Assembly: GCA_002102555.1 (NCBI GenBank)
Contig: MCFL01000035.1
Span: forward strand, 186,001 to 250,000
Direction: 5' to 3'
Source of the DNA: Catenaria anguillulae PL171
Taxonomy: Eukaryota > Blastocladiomycota > Blastocladiomycetes > Blastocladiales > Catenariaceae
DNA length: 64,000 bases
Shown here: piece by piece, positions 10,589 through 23,923 of the stretch
Layout of the letters: each line of letters starts with the position of its first letter
Position numbering within the stretch: position 1 is the first letter of the stretch
The notes under the pieces: generated by a model
Told to the model about the DNA's origin: nothing
What the model saw: only the letters and a program-made list of their open reading frames with translations
The model's database searches: none
Translations under genes and position numbers: made by a program

Positions 10589-13500
10589 ATGTCTCAACAA
10601 CCGCCAACGCCAACAGCGAGCAACACTCGCATCGACAAGCTCTTTACCATTCTCGACACGGCCTCGGCCACGCCCGCCCTCAAGGCCGCCGCCACCCTGC
10701 AGCTCGCACAGCTCGCAAGGCAAGGCCACCCGCTCGCGTCGCTGTTCCGCCGTCTGCTGCCCCTGCTGCGATCAAAGACTTGGGCCACACGGGCCGCCGC
10801 CGCTTCCGCACTCGAGGCCATTGCTAAGGAATCGCCATGGACATGTGGTCCACTCGACCAACAACAACAGCAACTCGGCAAGGGAAATCCCGACATGGTG
10901 CAGCAGGCACTCGATGCACACGCCGGCCAATGGATCAACGCAGTCGATGCTTTGCGCGCATTCGACTTTGATGCAGTCACCTCGCGGTCGCCGCCACTCT
11001 TGGCGGGCAACAAGGGCACGCACGATGCAGATGGCAGCAACAGCAGCGATGCGGGGCACGCTGCGCAGCGCGCGTACCTGGTGGCCAAACTTGGCGGATC
11101 TGCTGAGGCGGCCGGTGCTGCAATGGAGCATCAAGGCACGTCCGATTTGTCCTGCAATCGGACTTTTCGCCTCTTGAATTAACACCACGCTTTCCACCGG
11201 CAAACCAGATACGGCATCATCGTCCGATTCGGCTTCCGCACCGTCAACACCAACTGCCGCCGCACCACTCGCACCACCGACATCCACAGCCGCACCAGCA
11301 AAACGCGGCCGCAAACCCAAATCCGTCGCCGCATCCACCCCACCTCCACCATCCACCACCTCCGCACACCCTACCTCGGCCTCGTCATCGTCTGCGAAAA
11401 AACCGGCCTTTGACGATGTTGCATCCATTGAACAAGCACTCTCCGATCCAGCACTGTCTGCGCGCGAAAAGAATGCGCTTCGTCGCAAGCTCAAGGTGAT
11501 GAAAAAGAATGGATCCGGCTCTTCGGGCGCGGCGGGCGCAGGGCAACCTCCACCAAGTAAGAAAGTGCGGCGCATGGAAAGTTTTCCTGCGGGCTCGGAC
11601 GATGGCGGCATGGCCAGTGGCGACGACTCTTTTGATGCTCCAGCGGCCAGTGGACCTGCACCTGTGCCCATTATCAAGCAAGAAGCCGCTGCGGCTGGCC
11701 CGGTCGTGCCAGCAGTCCCCGAGAAGGTTGTTGTGTCGTACAAGGGCCCTCCTGTGAAACAGGAGCAAGAGGATGGCATGGATGTGGTTCAAGACCCGGG
11801 AGACGAGTTGACTCGGCTTGGATTCGAGCCTTGGCCGTTCCAATCGCTGTGTGACGTCTTGTACCACGACCTGCTGGATCCGGCGTGGGAGGTGAGGCAT
11901 GGTGCCGCAATGGGCATCCGGGAAACTGTCAAGGTGCAGGGCAGACTTGCTGGGACTTTGAGTACGTTTCCTTGATGGTGACTTCACATCATCACTCATT
12001 CACTCACTGTTTAATCTATGCATGTACTGTGAATGTAGGCCCACTGCCAATCGACAAAGCCGCACTCCTCAACCATGCTTACCTCACGCACCTCGCCACT
12101 CGCCTTCTGCACGTACTTTGCCGGGACCGCTTCTCGGACTTTATCGGCGACACAGTCACGGTGCCCGTGCGCGAATCGGCCGCTCAAGCGCTCGGCGTGA
12201 TTGTCAAACACTTGCCCGAGCCGCTCGTGGCACTTGTCCACGATCGGCTCATCACGCTCACGTCCGTTGGTGGAGGAGCCGGCCAGCACCAATGGAGTTT
12301 GCAGCTTGCGGCATATCTCGGGCTCAAATACTTGCTGGCCGTGCGGCACGATCTTTTGGCACATTTCTTGCCGCTGACCTTTCCGACCATCTTGCAGGGA
12401 CTCGCACACGAGGACGACGATGTGCGCGCGGTTGCTGCATCAACACTGCTTCCAATCGCCACATCCGCGTCCTCGTCCACGTCGCTCGCAGACACGCTGA
12501 CGGACGACCACCTCACCCACCTCCTCTCCATTCTCGCACACTGCCTTGCCCACTGCGATGACCTGTCAGCATCGACGGCCGCAGTCATGGACCTAGTAGC
12601 CACTCTGTCGAGCTCGCCACGCGTCGCTGACATGCTTGTGCCGCTGGATCCGGCAAAGCCCGCGGCCGTCCCACTTGCACAACTCGTCAAGGCCATGTGC
12701 ATGCTGATCCGCCACCCGCTATCGTCGGTGCGCCTGGCAGTGTTGTCGACCCTTGAGGCGTTTGTGCGCATGGAACAAGGGCGCGTCCCGAGCCAGGCGC
12801 GATGGTGGATTGGCCACGAGCTTGTGCGCTACGTGTACCAGAACCTGTTGGTCGAAGAGGCAAGTCCCGATGTGTTGGATGCATCGCTGGCCCTGTGGCG
12901 CGCACTCGTGGCGTACTTGGCCGGATGCGGCGCGCTCGTGCACATCTTTGCACCGCTTGTCAAGGCACTGTTGCAGTTGGCGCTCACACCCATCGGCACG
13001 GGTTTACCTGTAGAGTTGATGGTCGGTGGGGTTCAGGGCTTGGATCGCGCAATGGTCGAGCAGGATTTGCAGGTGGTGGGCATTGACGACATTTTAAGGG
13101 GAAGGTTGCGCGCAGCGCAAGCGCTCGGGTGCTTGATGGCTTGGTGGCCTGCGGCAAGTTTGGACGGCGCAAAAGTGGTTGTGGGCGAGTTGGACGAGTA
13201 CCTGGTGACGCCGTGGGCCGGGCAGCGCGTGTTGGCCAGCTTGGTAGTGGTTGCGTATGCACACGAGCGGCGCACGCGTGCTGAGGGGGTCGCACAAGAG
13301 GCAGAGTTGCCCGGGGTGGATGTGGATGCGCTTGTCAAGACACTGGCAGGGATTGTGGACGGCGCGTTGGCGCCTGCGGCAGGGTACACAGAGTTGCGCG
13401 CACACTTGCTGCGCGTGTATTCCGAGTGCTTGCACACGGCCAGGGATCACGCCATTCAGTTGCCGCCGCTCGAGCAGTTTACGTTGCCTGCAGCACAAGC

Positions 13501-16500
13501 GCTTGTCGCGTTTCATCCGGGGCTGCAGTCGACCATTCACCAGTATGTCGCCCTCGAGGCCTTGCTAGATGCACGAGCGCGCGCAACGGCGGCCGCTGCG
13601 CTCATTGCTTTGGATCGGGTGCCCAGCAAGGTGGCACCGCTTGTACGGTCATTGACAGCTGTGTTGAAGGTGGAGGAGAATGTCGAAGTCCAGGACGTGG
13701 CGGCCAGAGCCGTGGGCGAGTTGGCGCGCACATGTGTCAAGGCCGGTAAAGGTGGCGTCGTGGACAAGTTGGTCAAGAATTTGGGGGTCATGGTGTGTTC
13801 GGATGCTGAGGTGACGCCAGTAGTGAGCGAGTGGCACGCCACCCAGGCAGCAGCATCAGGCGACGTGATGACATTGGTCAAGGAGTCGGCAGCGGCTGGG
13901 GGGAATGGGGCATTGCCGACGACAACGCCGGCGACTGCGACGAGTGCGGTGGGGGCAGCAGGGGTGGAGGAGGCTGCTGCTGCAGGAAAGAAAAGAAAGC
14001 GCGCTGCCGCAGGCGAATCCTCAACTGCCGCATCTGATCCGACGATTTCCGCGGCTGCGGCATTGGCCGCAAGCACAGTGGCCGTCAACCCGAACCGCAT
14101 CACGCACCGTGGCGCCGAGCTTGCCTTCCACGCAATCGCACGCGAGTTTGGACCCGACTTGTTCTGCACGTGCCCAAGTTGTGGGAGCTCATGTCACTCC
14201 CCGCAGTTTCGCCCACGCTTGTCGATACACCCGACCAGGTCGAGGCCGTCCAGGCCGTTGTCGATGCTCTGCAACTCAATGCGTCTGTTTGCGCTGCTGT
14301 GGACCAAGGGCTGCATTCGCAACTGCTGGCGCAGGTCCATGCCATGATTGGCCTGCTTGACTCGCCCCTTGCGCTCGTGCGGTACATGTCTGCGCGTGGT
14401 GTTGCCGCCATGGCGCAGGCCAACCCGAGCGGCACCCTGCACGGGCTCGTTGTCCACGTGCTCCCAAAACTTCAATCGTCGGACCCAAGTGTGGCGACGC
14501 CCAATGCCCGCCGCGGCGCCGTCGAATGCATACACCATGTTTCTCAGGCACTGGGTGCGTCACTGTTGCCGTACGTGGTTTTTCTCGTGGTCCCGCTCAT
14601 GGGCGCCATGTCGGATTTCGATGACGAGGTCAGGAGGTTGGCGTCGGCGTCGTTTGCTCATTTGATTCAGCTGGTTCCCGTTGAGGAGGGGATTCCTGAC
14701 CGGAAGGGTTCCCTGAGGAGTTGGTCAAGCAGAGGGCTAGCGAGCGGGCGTTCTTGGGGCAGTTGCTCGGGACACAAAAGCCCGAAAAGTTTGAGGTGCC
14801 CGTCAAGTTGAAGGGCGTCGAGTTGCGGCCGTATCAGCACGAGGGTGTCAATTGGATGATGTTTTTGAATCGGTACCAGTTGCATGGCATCTTGTGCGAT
14901 GGTTCGTTCCCTTCATTTCTTTTCTTTTCCATTCATCACAGTTCGCAAGTCGCTTACTGGAATCATATTCGCACTATTCAGACATGGGCCTCGGCAAAAC
15001 GCTTCAAACCATTACTGTCCTCTCGAGCCACCACCAAGTCCAATCCACCAACCGGCCCTCCCTCGTCGTGTGCCCCTCGACACTCACAGGCCACTGGCAG
15101 CACGAGATCAACAAGTACAGCCCCAACCTGCGACCCGTCGTGTACGCCGGCCCGCCGCAAGAACGCCGCCGTCTGCAAGCGCAAATGCGCAATCCGCCTC
15201 CCAACACGGTCATCATCACGTCGTACGAGGTTGTGCGCAACGATTTCGAGGCGCTCGGGGCCATGGGTGGCGGCGCCAATGGCAATGGCAATGCCGGATT
15301 CGAGTATTGTGTCTTGGACGAGGGGCATGTGATTCGCAACGCAAAGACCAAGCTCACGCAAACCGTCAAGACGCTCAAGGCGCGGCATCGGCTGTTGCTG
15401 TCGGGCACGCCCATCCAAAACAACGTGCTCGAACTGTGGTCCCTGTTCGACTTTCTGATGCCCGGATTCCTAGGGACGGAGCAGCAGTTCAACGCGCGGT
15501 TTGCGAAAAAGATTCTTGCGTCTCGAGATGCGAAAAAGTCGTCGGCCGAGCAAGAGGCTGGGATGCGCGCGCTCAAGGACCTGCACCGCCAAGTGCTGCC
15601 GTTTGTTTGAGGAGGCTCAAGGAGGACGTGCTGGACGATTTGCCGCCAAAGATCATTCAAGATTATTATTGCGACTTGTCGCGTTGCAGGCAAAGTTTTA
15701 CAAGGACGTGGTCGAAGCCGCGGATCCATCGACAAAAACGCACGTGTTTCAGGCATTGCAGGCCATGCGCAGGATTTGCAATCACCCCGTGTTGCACGTC
15801 GGCGCTCTTCAGCAACAACGGTCGGCTTCAGTGCCAGCAGGTGGTACGAATGGGGCTGCTTCACCTGCGCTGCACCACAGTACTCGCCAACAGATCCTAT
15901 GCTGCACACCTTGGACAATGCGCCAAAGCTGGCGGCGCTCAAGCAGCTGCTCGAAGATTGTGGGATCGGGACTTCAGTCGGATCGTCGTCGGGGTTGGCC
16001 TCTTCGGTTTCTGGTCGTCCACGGCACGAGAACGGGTCTTCTGCGTCCGCAACGGCCGCCGGCAACAGCGCGGCCGTGGTCGACTCGCTCGCCAACCACC
16101 GTGTGCTCGTGTTTGCCCAAATGAAACAAATGCTCGACTTGATCGAATCGGACCTGTTCCGCGCGCACATGCCGAGCGTCTCTTACCTGCGTCTCGACGG
16201 ATCCACTGACCCAAGAGCACGTCATGGGATCGTGACACGGTTCAATGACGACCCGAGTATCGATGTGTTGCTGCTCACGACGCAAGCCGGTGGATTGGGC
16301 TTGAACTTGACGGGCGCGGATACAGTCATCTTTGTGGACCACGACTGGAACCCGATGCGCGATTTGCAGGCCATGGACCGTGCGCATCGGTTAGGGCAAA
16401 AGCGGGTTGTCAACGTGTACCGGTTGATTGCAAGGGGCACGTTGGAGGAGAAGATTATGGGGCTGCAAAGGTTCAAGATGCACATTGCCGGCCAGGTCGT

Positions 16501-16726
16501 AAATCAGCAGAATGCGGCCTTGGATTCCATGGAAACGGATCAGTTGTTGGATTTGTTCAACGTGGCAGGGACAATGCCTTCAGCGGCGGGGAATGGTTCT
16601 GGGAAGGGTGCATCGGGGGCAGGAGCGAGCGGAGTCGCGGCGGCGATTGTGGAAGGGTTGGACGAGCTGGCGCAGCGCGAGTATGATGACGAGTACAACA
16701 TGGATGCATTTTTGGGATCCATTTGA
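10589..16726 (+). CDS. MOT1: TATA-binding-protein-associated Snf2 ATPase, MOT1/BTAF1
   Basis: Nuclear ATPase that strips TBP from DNA. The N-terminus (from 10589) is helical HEAT-type sequence. Then comes a Ser/Pro/Ala-rich insert with the AT-hook-like KRGRKPK, the family motif [18 protein letters not shown], and [20 protein letters not shown] followed by [12 protein letters not shown], as in BTAF1. The HEAT region runs to about 14650. The Snf2 ATPase shows [33 protein letters not shown], and helicase C motifs [15 protein letters not shown] and [18 protein letters not shown]. The protein ends [11 protein letters not shown]. Introns at 11962-12038 and 14902-14981 are clear; another probably lies near 11140-11215. 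The frame breaks near 14165, 14705, 15612, 15685 and 15870, each repaired by one base and mostly beside a C or T run, so I treat these as sequence errors in a functional gene. Confidence 0.93.
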
Positions 16727-17797
16727 TGTTACTTGCTGCTAGAGGGAGGGCCATGTCGTGCTCTTCGAGTTAGTAATTGTCAACCGTTTTTGTGATGTAT
16801 TTATTCTCGTATATGCATTTCTTGTGGCCAACATGATGATTACCCCTTGCCATTGTTGCGAATCTTTTGCCTTGATGAAGTCCCCCTCTGATCTGACTTT
16901 GATTCCTCTCATGAATGTTCACACGACTTTTCACCAGAGCCCTACCACTTGACATATTTATATCTTGAACATTTCCAGTTCCGCCCGTGGGAACCGACCA
17001 ACACAGGGTCGCGTGCAGTCGTGACCGAACAATTGAAAGGCTTAATGAAACATGTTGGTCAAGCAGCTCGCCAAAGACCGAGGGATGTGTCGCAACCGAA
17101 GCTTGCCAACAATGTGGGGAGACGTCCCTCATCAAGCATCACTGGATGTATGTACGCTGCCATTTGCGATTTGCGATTTGCGATGGATTCCGTCCATGTT
17201 TGCAGCTGCCTTTGGTTTTGCCTGATTATGTCCAGGCTGTCGGAGCGCGATCCGACCATTCCTGCCAACCACTTGCAAGGCGCTCTAGCAAGGGCATCTT
17301 GACGCCTCTTTCCATGAACGAATACAATAAAGAACTTCAAGCATTCTCTCGCCCAAGCCAAGGCTTGTCCCAATTGCCCCAACCCAAGCTCGCTCAATCC
17401 TTAACCTGGTTGCGGTCACGTACCAACACGACGGGCTTTGTAGCAACTTCGGGCGTCTTGTACTCCCGTTTTGACGTGTTGTTCGCGGTGCCCAACATCC
17501 TCCGGCAAGTTGATTCGAGCCTCATGAGAGCCTGGCCGATTTCATCGTCTTCGAGCCAGGTCAGTTTTACCACCTGCCATCTTGTTGAACTTTTGGAGGA
17601 TCAATCGTCGCGGCTCGCCAGCGACGCCAAGGGCGAATCGAGTGTTTCCCAGCGACGGCTTTCCGCCAGATCCCCCACCCCTTCCTTCTGAATCGGCGGT
17701 ACTCTCAGCAGCAACCCAACAAAAGTGCAAAAACAGAGATCAAATCGACTCGGCTTCAAACCAAGGTGCCACGCGCCTCGATACTCGAGTATCGGCC
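16727..17797. other. Intergenic between MOT1 and the P4-ATPase gene
   Basis: Holds the MOT1 3' end and the P4-ATPase upstream region. Long plus-strand frames cross it (for example 16987-17691), but they lack recognisable sequence and codon bias. An AATAAA occurs near 17326. The in-frame Ser/Pro-rich codons just before 17798 could be leader or extra N-terminus. Confidence 0.45.
17164..17184. repeat. Three perfect 7-base tandem units
   Basis: The unit TTGCGAT is repeated three times without interruption. It is a minor microsatellite in intergenic DNA. Confidence 0.85.
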
Positions 17798-20700
17798 ATG
17801 GCAAGCAAGGACTCGACAAATGTTCGCCGAGTCCCCAGCCTGACATCTACTTCTGCGTCCAACCCAACATCACACTCAGCGAGCACCGGTCCAGCCACTG
17901 TCGGCGCGGCCGATCCCAATCATTCACAGCACCAAAGGCTCTCTTCAGCACTTTCAAATTCCCTGGTCTCGGCAAATTCTTCATCCACGCCCGCGTTTCC
18001 AGGAGCGACTGCTCCAATGTCGACTGAATTCTCAGCCAATACAGCTGGGCTATCATCGTCGTCATCGCCGCGAAAACAGTCGACCGTCGTTGTGGCGAGC
18101 AATTCTTCAATGCCATTAGCTCACACACCACCACCAGCGTCGGGACCGACGACCATGCCTGCAACTTCAGTCCACTCTGGAGGGCTGAGCGCTTCGCAGC
18201 CAGGAATGGCGGGAGCAACAAGCGCATCAACAAGCGTGATTAGCTTGCATCGGAACGCAACGTATCAGGTGGACTTTAATCGGCCCGATTCAAACTTGCA
18301 CACCGAGTATCACTATCCGACCAACTACATTCGCACGGCAAAGTATACCCTGCTCTCCTTCTTACCGCTCAACTTGTTTGGACAGGTACGCGTTCATCAC
18401 GTCATTGTGACCATTTCGCCACCGGACGCAGCTTGCATTCTCACTGCTTCGGCCCGCCGTTGTGTATAGTTTCGACGATTGTCAAATCTGTACTTTTTGC
18501 TTGGAGCCATCTTTTCCATGGTCATTCCGAACTCGACCGTGTCGCCTTTTGCACAAGTTGCCCCACTCTTGTTCGTCCTGAGTGTTACAGCGCTCAAGGA
18601 TGGACACGAAGATTATGTGCGTTGCTTCTGCGCACCTGTCGACAGTTTCCAGGGGCAACATCAGCTCGATCGCTAACGTCACTCTCTGCCCGATTCAATA
18701 GCAACGGCACAAGGCCGATCAGCAAGCCAACAGGAAACCATGCTACATTGTCAAAAACGGCCAGCGTCTTGAAGTGCAAACGCAAGATTTGACTCCCCGG
18801 TGACATTGTTTCCCTCACCAAAGGCGACAAGGTGCCGGCCGACCTATTTTTGTTGTCAAGCTCCCACGACGACGGCTTGTGCTACATTGAAACCTCGGAA
18901 CTTGACGGCGAAACTTCACTCAAGCGCCGCAACGCCCTTCCGGAAACCTCGCACTTTACCGACCTGAAATCTCTCTCCGAGGTCAGCGGGCGGATTCAGT
19001 GTGAACTGCCCAACGAAAATCTCAACAAGTTTGAAGGCAGGCTCGTCACCGATACAGTTCCTGGGTCGCCAACACCCGGCGGCGGCTCGTCCAACCATGA
19101 GCGGGTGTTGCCGTTGACGATGAGCCAGTTGCTGCTGCGCGGGTCGTTCCTGCGCAATACGGATTTCGCCTATGGTGTGGTGGTGTATGCTGGTGTCGAG
19201 ACCAAAATTTTCAAGAACCTGAAGCGGACGGGCCTCAAGTACAGTACCATGGAAAAGACGCTCAACAAGATTATCTTTTGCGCGTTCATCTACAACTTGG
19301 TGATTCTGTTTGTGTCGCTGTTTTTAGAAGTTCCAGCTGTGCGTTCGCTCACTCGCTCCAATCACACGCTTGGCCTGGAACTGACTGACCGACTGCATTG
19401 TTTCCCTTGTCTTCAGACCAAGAAACTCGAAAGTTCGTACTGGTACCTGCCGCCAGAAAAGGCCAATCAGGATTATGGCTTCAACATGTACTTTAGCTCG
19501 TTCATGAACTACTTTATCCTCTACTCGTACACCATCCCCGTGTCGCTGTTTGTCATCATCGAGGCCGTCCGCGTGTGCCAACGCCAGTTCATGCTGTGGG
19601 ACCAAGACTTCAAGTGCCCAAAGGGCCGCACCATCCACGTAAACAACTCGAATCTCAATGAGGATCTCGGAGCAATCCACCATGTGTTTTCCGACAAGAC
19701 TGGTACCTTGACCCGAAACGAAATGATTCTCACGTACCTGTGCACGGGCCCCGCTGTGTTCAAGATCCAATCCATTCGGTCGTTCCACGATTGTCCGAGA
19801 CTCGCCCGTGTCGCTCGCTGTATTCTGTTGTGCAACGGAGCCATGCCCATCGAGCCGACGGCCGAGGTTCTCAAAAAGAACGAGCTGAGCCCGGGCACGT
19901 TCTACCCGGCGCTGATTGATTACGAGTCGCAGTCGCCCGACGAGATTGCGTTGCTGCGCGGAGTTCGCGCCCACGGCGTCATCAAGCAGAGGAAGAAGAC
20001 GTCGATTGTGATCCAGGAGCTCGGAAAGGACTTGGAGTTTGAGCTGCTCAATGTTCTCGAGTTCAATTCAGATCGGAAACGCATGTCGGTGATTGTGCGC
20101 GAGCCCGATGGCACGATTGTTGTGTACTCCAAGGGTGCAGATAACATCATGTTTCAACGATTGGCGCCAGACCATGACGGCAACGAGCCTGAACAGTTGC
20201 AGTCGCTCAAGGAGCAGATTCATTCGTTTTCGGAGGAGGGACTGCGGACATTGGTGTTTACGGCCAAGGTCATGTCGGAAGCGGATTATGCCGACTTCAA
20301 GCGCAAGTATGACGAAGCCGCCAGGTCGCTCGTGGATCGAGACGCTCGGTTGGATGCCACCATGGATACGGTCGAGTTGGGGCTCGAGCTGCTCGGCTGT
20401 TCCGCGATTGAGGATCGGTTGCAAGACAAGGTACCCGAGACGATCGAGTTTTTGCTCAAGTGTGGAATCAAGGTGTGGATGCTCACGGGCGACAAGCAAG
20501 AAACCGCCGTGAACATTGCGCATTCCGCCCGGCTGTTTCGACACGACATGCAGCTCTTGCGCTTGGATGGCACCAACATCAAAGAGGTTAAAGAGCAAGT
20601 TGCGACTCACATGACCACCATTGTCAACGCCCTCCCCTCACAACAATTTGCATTGACCGTCACGGGCGAGGCTCTGGCCATATTGTTTGAGACGGCCCCG

Positions 20701-22141
20701 GACGAGTTCTTGCGACTGTGCACGCGAAGTGCGAGCGTCATTTGCTGCCGTGTCACGCCACTGCAGAAAGCTCTTGTCGTTCGCATGGTCAAGCAGAGAC
20801 TTGGAGTGCTCACTCTGAGTATTGGGGATGGTGCCAACGATGTGTCCATGATCCAAGAAGCCGATGTTGGTGTGGGCATCGAGGGTATGGAGGGAGCTCA
20901 AGCTGTGCGGGCCGCCGACTATGCATTTGTCGAGTTCAAGAACCTTGCTCGGTTACTCTCGGTCCATGGGCGATACTCCATGTTGCGCCTCAGCAACCTG
21001 GTATTTTACTCGTTCTACAAGAACATTTCCTTCATTTCGACTCAGTTTTACTTTGGCAACGAAAACGCTTGGAGTGGCCAGGTGCCGTTCCCTTTTGCTT
21101 GTGTCGCTCAAAGGTCCTTCCACCGATTGACCCGATTTGCGTGATTGTTAGGCGCTGTACAACGGATCGTTCCTGCCCAACTGGAATGTGCTCTTCACCT
21201 CGATTCCACCACTGATTTACGCATGCATGGAAAAGGACGTTCCCGAACGCACCCTGACTCGTTTTCCTCAGCTCTATCAAGTTACTCGCGATAGCGGCTC
21301 CATGTGGGGCTGGCGCAATGTGTTTTCGTGGTTCATGAGCTGTGTGTGGCATACGATTGTCTCTGCCGCAGCATGCCTTCTCGTCTTCAACGATGGGCCA
21401 GCCGATCAAGCGAATGGCACGTCGTCCGACCTCGACACTATGCAGTGGTTCAATGCCATTGTCATCTTGGCCATTGTCACATTCCGTATCATGCTCATGT
21501 CCAAGCACTGGACATGGTTTGTGGTCGGCGGGATCGTTCTGTCATTCTTGGCCTACGTCGCCATTCTTGGCGGCCTAGAGGTCTTGACGGTGATTAACGA
21601 GAGCGTCCTGGGATCTCGAGCGCAAAACGACCTCCCAGTTGGGTTGACGAGCGACGTACACGGTGTTCCGAGTTATTGGTTCCTTATCATGCTGGGGCCA
21701 GCTGCAGCTGTTGTTCCAGATTGGATCATGACCTAGTACGCTTTTCGCCACATTGTTTGAGTCTTTTACCGATTCGTGTTCTCAGCTTATTCGTCCTTTC
21801 TGTCCAACAGCTTGAAAGTTCAAGACTTTCCGAGTGACGCCGACATTTTGCGCGAGGATGGCATTCTAGAAGAAAGAGCCGCCGCGGCAGCAGGTCCCTC
21901 TGTTTCCGCACGGGGATCCATTGGAACCAAACCAAGAACTCAGTCCTTGTTGCGGTCTACCGACCCATCCCATTCGTCCGTGGTTGGCACTAACGCGATG
22001 AACTCGGTTGCAACCAAGTCGGGCGTCGTCACGGACCGCTTCAGCCAAGAACAAGGCTCAGATCCACCACCTATAGTCGGCGCTGACAAACCAAGTAACA
22101 GTGCGAGCGGTCCTCGTGCAGCACCTGGTCCCGCACCATGA
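17798..22141 (+). CDS. P4-type ATPase, phospholipid flippase
   Basis: Predicted integral membrane flippase that moves phospholipids to the cytosolic leaflet. The ATG at 17798 sits in GCCATGG. It begins a Ser/Thr/Ala-rich disordered tail of about 160 residues before NYIRTAKYTLLSFLPLNLF. Motifs in order are ELDGETSLKRR (actuator; most family members have DGETNLK), YTIPVSLFV (TM4), SDKTGTLTRNEM (phosphorylated Asp), SPDEIALLRG, MLTGDKQETAVNIA and GDGANDVSMIQEADVGVGI. Introns are 18386-18469, 18617-18701, 19339-19416 and 21082-21151. One extra C in the run at 18794-18797 breaks the frame. The continuous frame ends at 21736 (about 1206 residues). Just there, a GTACGC donor and CAG acceptor suggest another intron leading to a further exon to 22141 (DFPSDADILREDGILEE), but the phase is off by one base, so the true C-terminus is uncertain. 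Confidence 0.92.
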
Positions 22142-22468
22142 CGCCGCTTTTTCTTTCAAGTGCCGTCGCATTCGCCTTCATTTTTTTTCCCACCATCTGT
22201 CCTTATTTTCCCCTTTCTCTTGCTCACAAGTCGGTCCTGTCGTATTTTGAGCTATTCGTCTCCATATTACTAGTCTGCTTATTGTGATCGACCATCTCTT
22301 TGCCCCGCCCCAATCGATTGGATTTTGGCACCTGAAGAAAAAACACAATTCCGTTTATACAATGCTCATGTCGTCATTCATCGCCTGGTCTCTTCTGCTG
22401 TTGCGCTCGTGCACGTATTCCTGCGTCATTTACGCTGTCATTTCAGAGGTCTTGACGCGTGACCCTAG
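22142..22468. other. Short intergenic gap
   Basis: T-rich sequence after the P4-ATPase gene. No feature is recognised. It could hold the 5' exon of the following unknown gene. Confidence 0.4.
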
Positions 22469-23601
22469 GATGTGCGTATTCCCATCGATCAAGACAAGAA
22501 AGGACTATGGATTTACCTGCTCTTTCTCGTCTATCGTCCATCAGGTTTCATACATGCATTCGACGACGTTTGATGTGCTTTACCAGTCCGCGGAAACAGA
22601 CCACAAGCATTCTGCGCATTCAGTTCGCCGCACACATGACAGCCCAGGACATGCGCCGCCTCTCTGACGGCATCACCTCCCTTCCACGGCCACGGATTCC
22701 ACGCCAAGGTGTAGGCCGGCCACTGCACTGCCAGCACCTCGTCGACCCCGGCACCGCCGGCCCAACCGCGACGCCATACCGCCACAACGTGACCAAGTTG
22801 CACTGCGCGTGCTGACCGAAGCCCGCACGCAACGAAAGGCAGACTGTTCAATGACGGACACTGCTCGCTCTGCCTCGTTTCACTGCTTGTGCACGAGAAC
22901 GGCGAGTGCCGCGACACGGGCGGCGCGTCTACGCGTCGTTCCGTTTGCTGTTTGATTCGTCAAGGTGCCGCTGGGCTTGTCGGCGAGCGGCGAGACGGAC
23001 CCCGTTGCTTTATGCCATTTACTGGCGCAGGAAAACGACGAGGCCGACTCTTCGGTCGACTTGCTCGCGTTGGTCCAGCTTACGGGTAAGTTTCTTGGCG
23101 CAGTCGGCAGCGAGTCAAGTCGTCCGTGTTTGCCGAGCGAGTGCATGCCGTGTGGAAGTGGCGGGTGGCGAACGGTTGGTTGCCGAATGTCGAAGGCGAA
23201 GAGAAGTGGCAGGCCATGGCGCACAATGTCATCATGCGCCGCGTCCGTGCCAATGTTCGGTGCGGTTGGGTTGGGTGAGCGGACGGATGCTGGAGCGCGT
23301 GCTCGTTGATAGAATACTGCGGTTGGATGCAGAGGGCGAGCAAGTGGATGACGCGGTGCCCGTCGAGTCGATTCGGGTGACGAGCCGTTCGCCAGATATG
23401 TACTTGGAGGAACTGGAAAAGGAGCGGGCGCTCGATTGCAACGTTGAGTGCGAATGGCAGGCATGTGTGATGAGGCAGAAGGTTCCAGAATGGAAGCGTG
23501 GAGGACGACTCGGACGCTGCCGTGACGTGGTTCCTGTTTTGCGCGCCGATTACGCGCTGGCACGAATAATGGACATGTGGCAGCAGCATAAATATGCTTA
23601 G
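22469..23601 (+). CDS. Unknown protein, gene model incomplete
   Basis: After a CCTAG acceptor, coding-like sequence reads DVRIPIDQDKKGLWIYLLF and on to YRPSGFIHAFDD. Later blocks read AAHMTAQDMRRLSDGITSLP, PLGLSASGETDPVALCHLLA, VHAVWKWRVANGWLPNVEGE and VESIRVTSRSPDMYLEELEK. The last frame ends at 23601 (DMWQQHKYA). The blocks lie in different frames; a GTAAGT at about 23091 is a likely donor. Introns and probably single-base errors intervene. Trp, Asp and Glu content and third-position bias support a real gene. I recognise no domain. The ATG must lie upstream and was not located. Confidence 0.4.
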
Positions 23602-23652
23602 ACGTGTTTGCATTCGTTTTCCCGATATTTTGTTATTTGTTGGGCATATATT

Positions 23653-23686
23653 AGAGACCACGGGCAGGATTTTTCACACAAATCTT
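23653..23686. repeat. Left terminal inverted repeat of the MITE-like element
   Basis: Begins AGAGACCACGGGCAGGATTT and continues to the AAATCTT block. It matches the reverse complement of 23924-23957 at 33 of 34 positions. Confidence 0.85.
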
Positions 23687-23923
23687 TTGCAAATGATTGC
23701 AACATTCATCGCCTATGAAATGTCAAGCGGTGAGACCAGCTGGCTTTAGCGGCACGTGGTGACACCAAGTGTGGAAGGTGAGACCGCTCAAGAATGTGAT
23801 AAAGATTTGAGAATCACAGTTTACGAGGTGTGAGTCGGTGACAAACTTTTGTGAAAAGGGCGCCGATGAGCAAATCTTTCGCAAATGTTAGCGGTGAGCA
23901 CTAGGTCTCACTTAGGCGTGATT

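Noticed and set aside
12184-12771. 195-codon minus-strand frame inside MOT1
   Set aside because: Antisense shadow of the HEAT-repeat region.
14165-15890. MOT1 as a pseudogene or programmed-frameshift gene
   Set aside because: The breaks are single bases beside homopolymers, there is no premature-stop decay between them, and conservation is even across all segments, so sequence error is the simpler reading.
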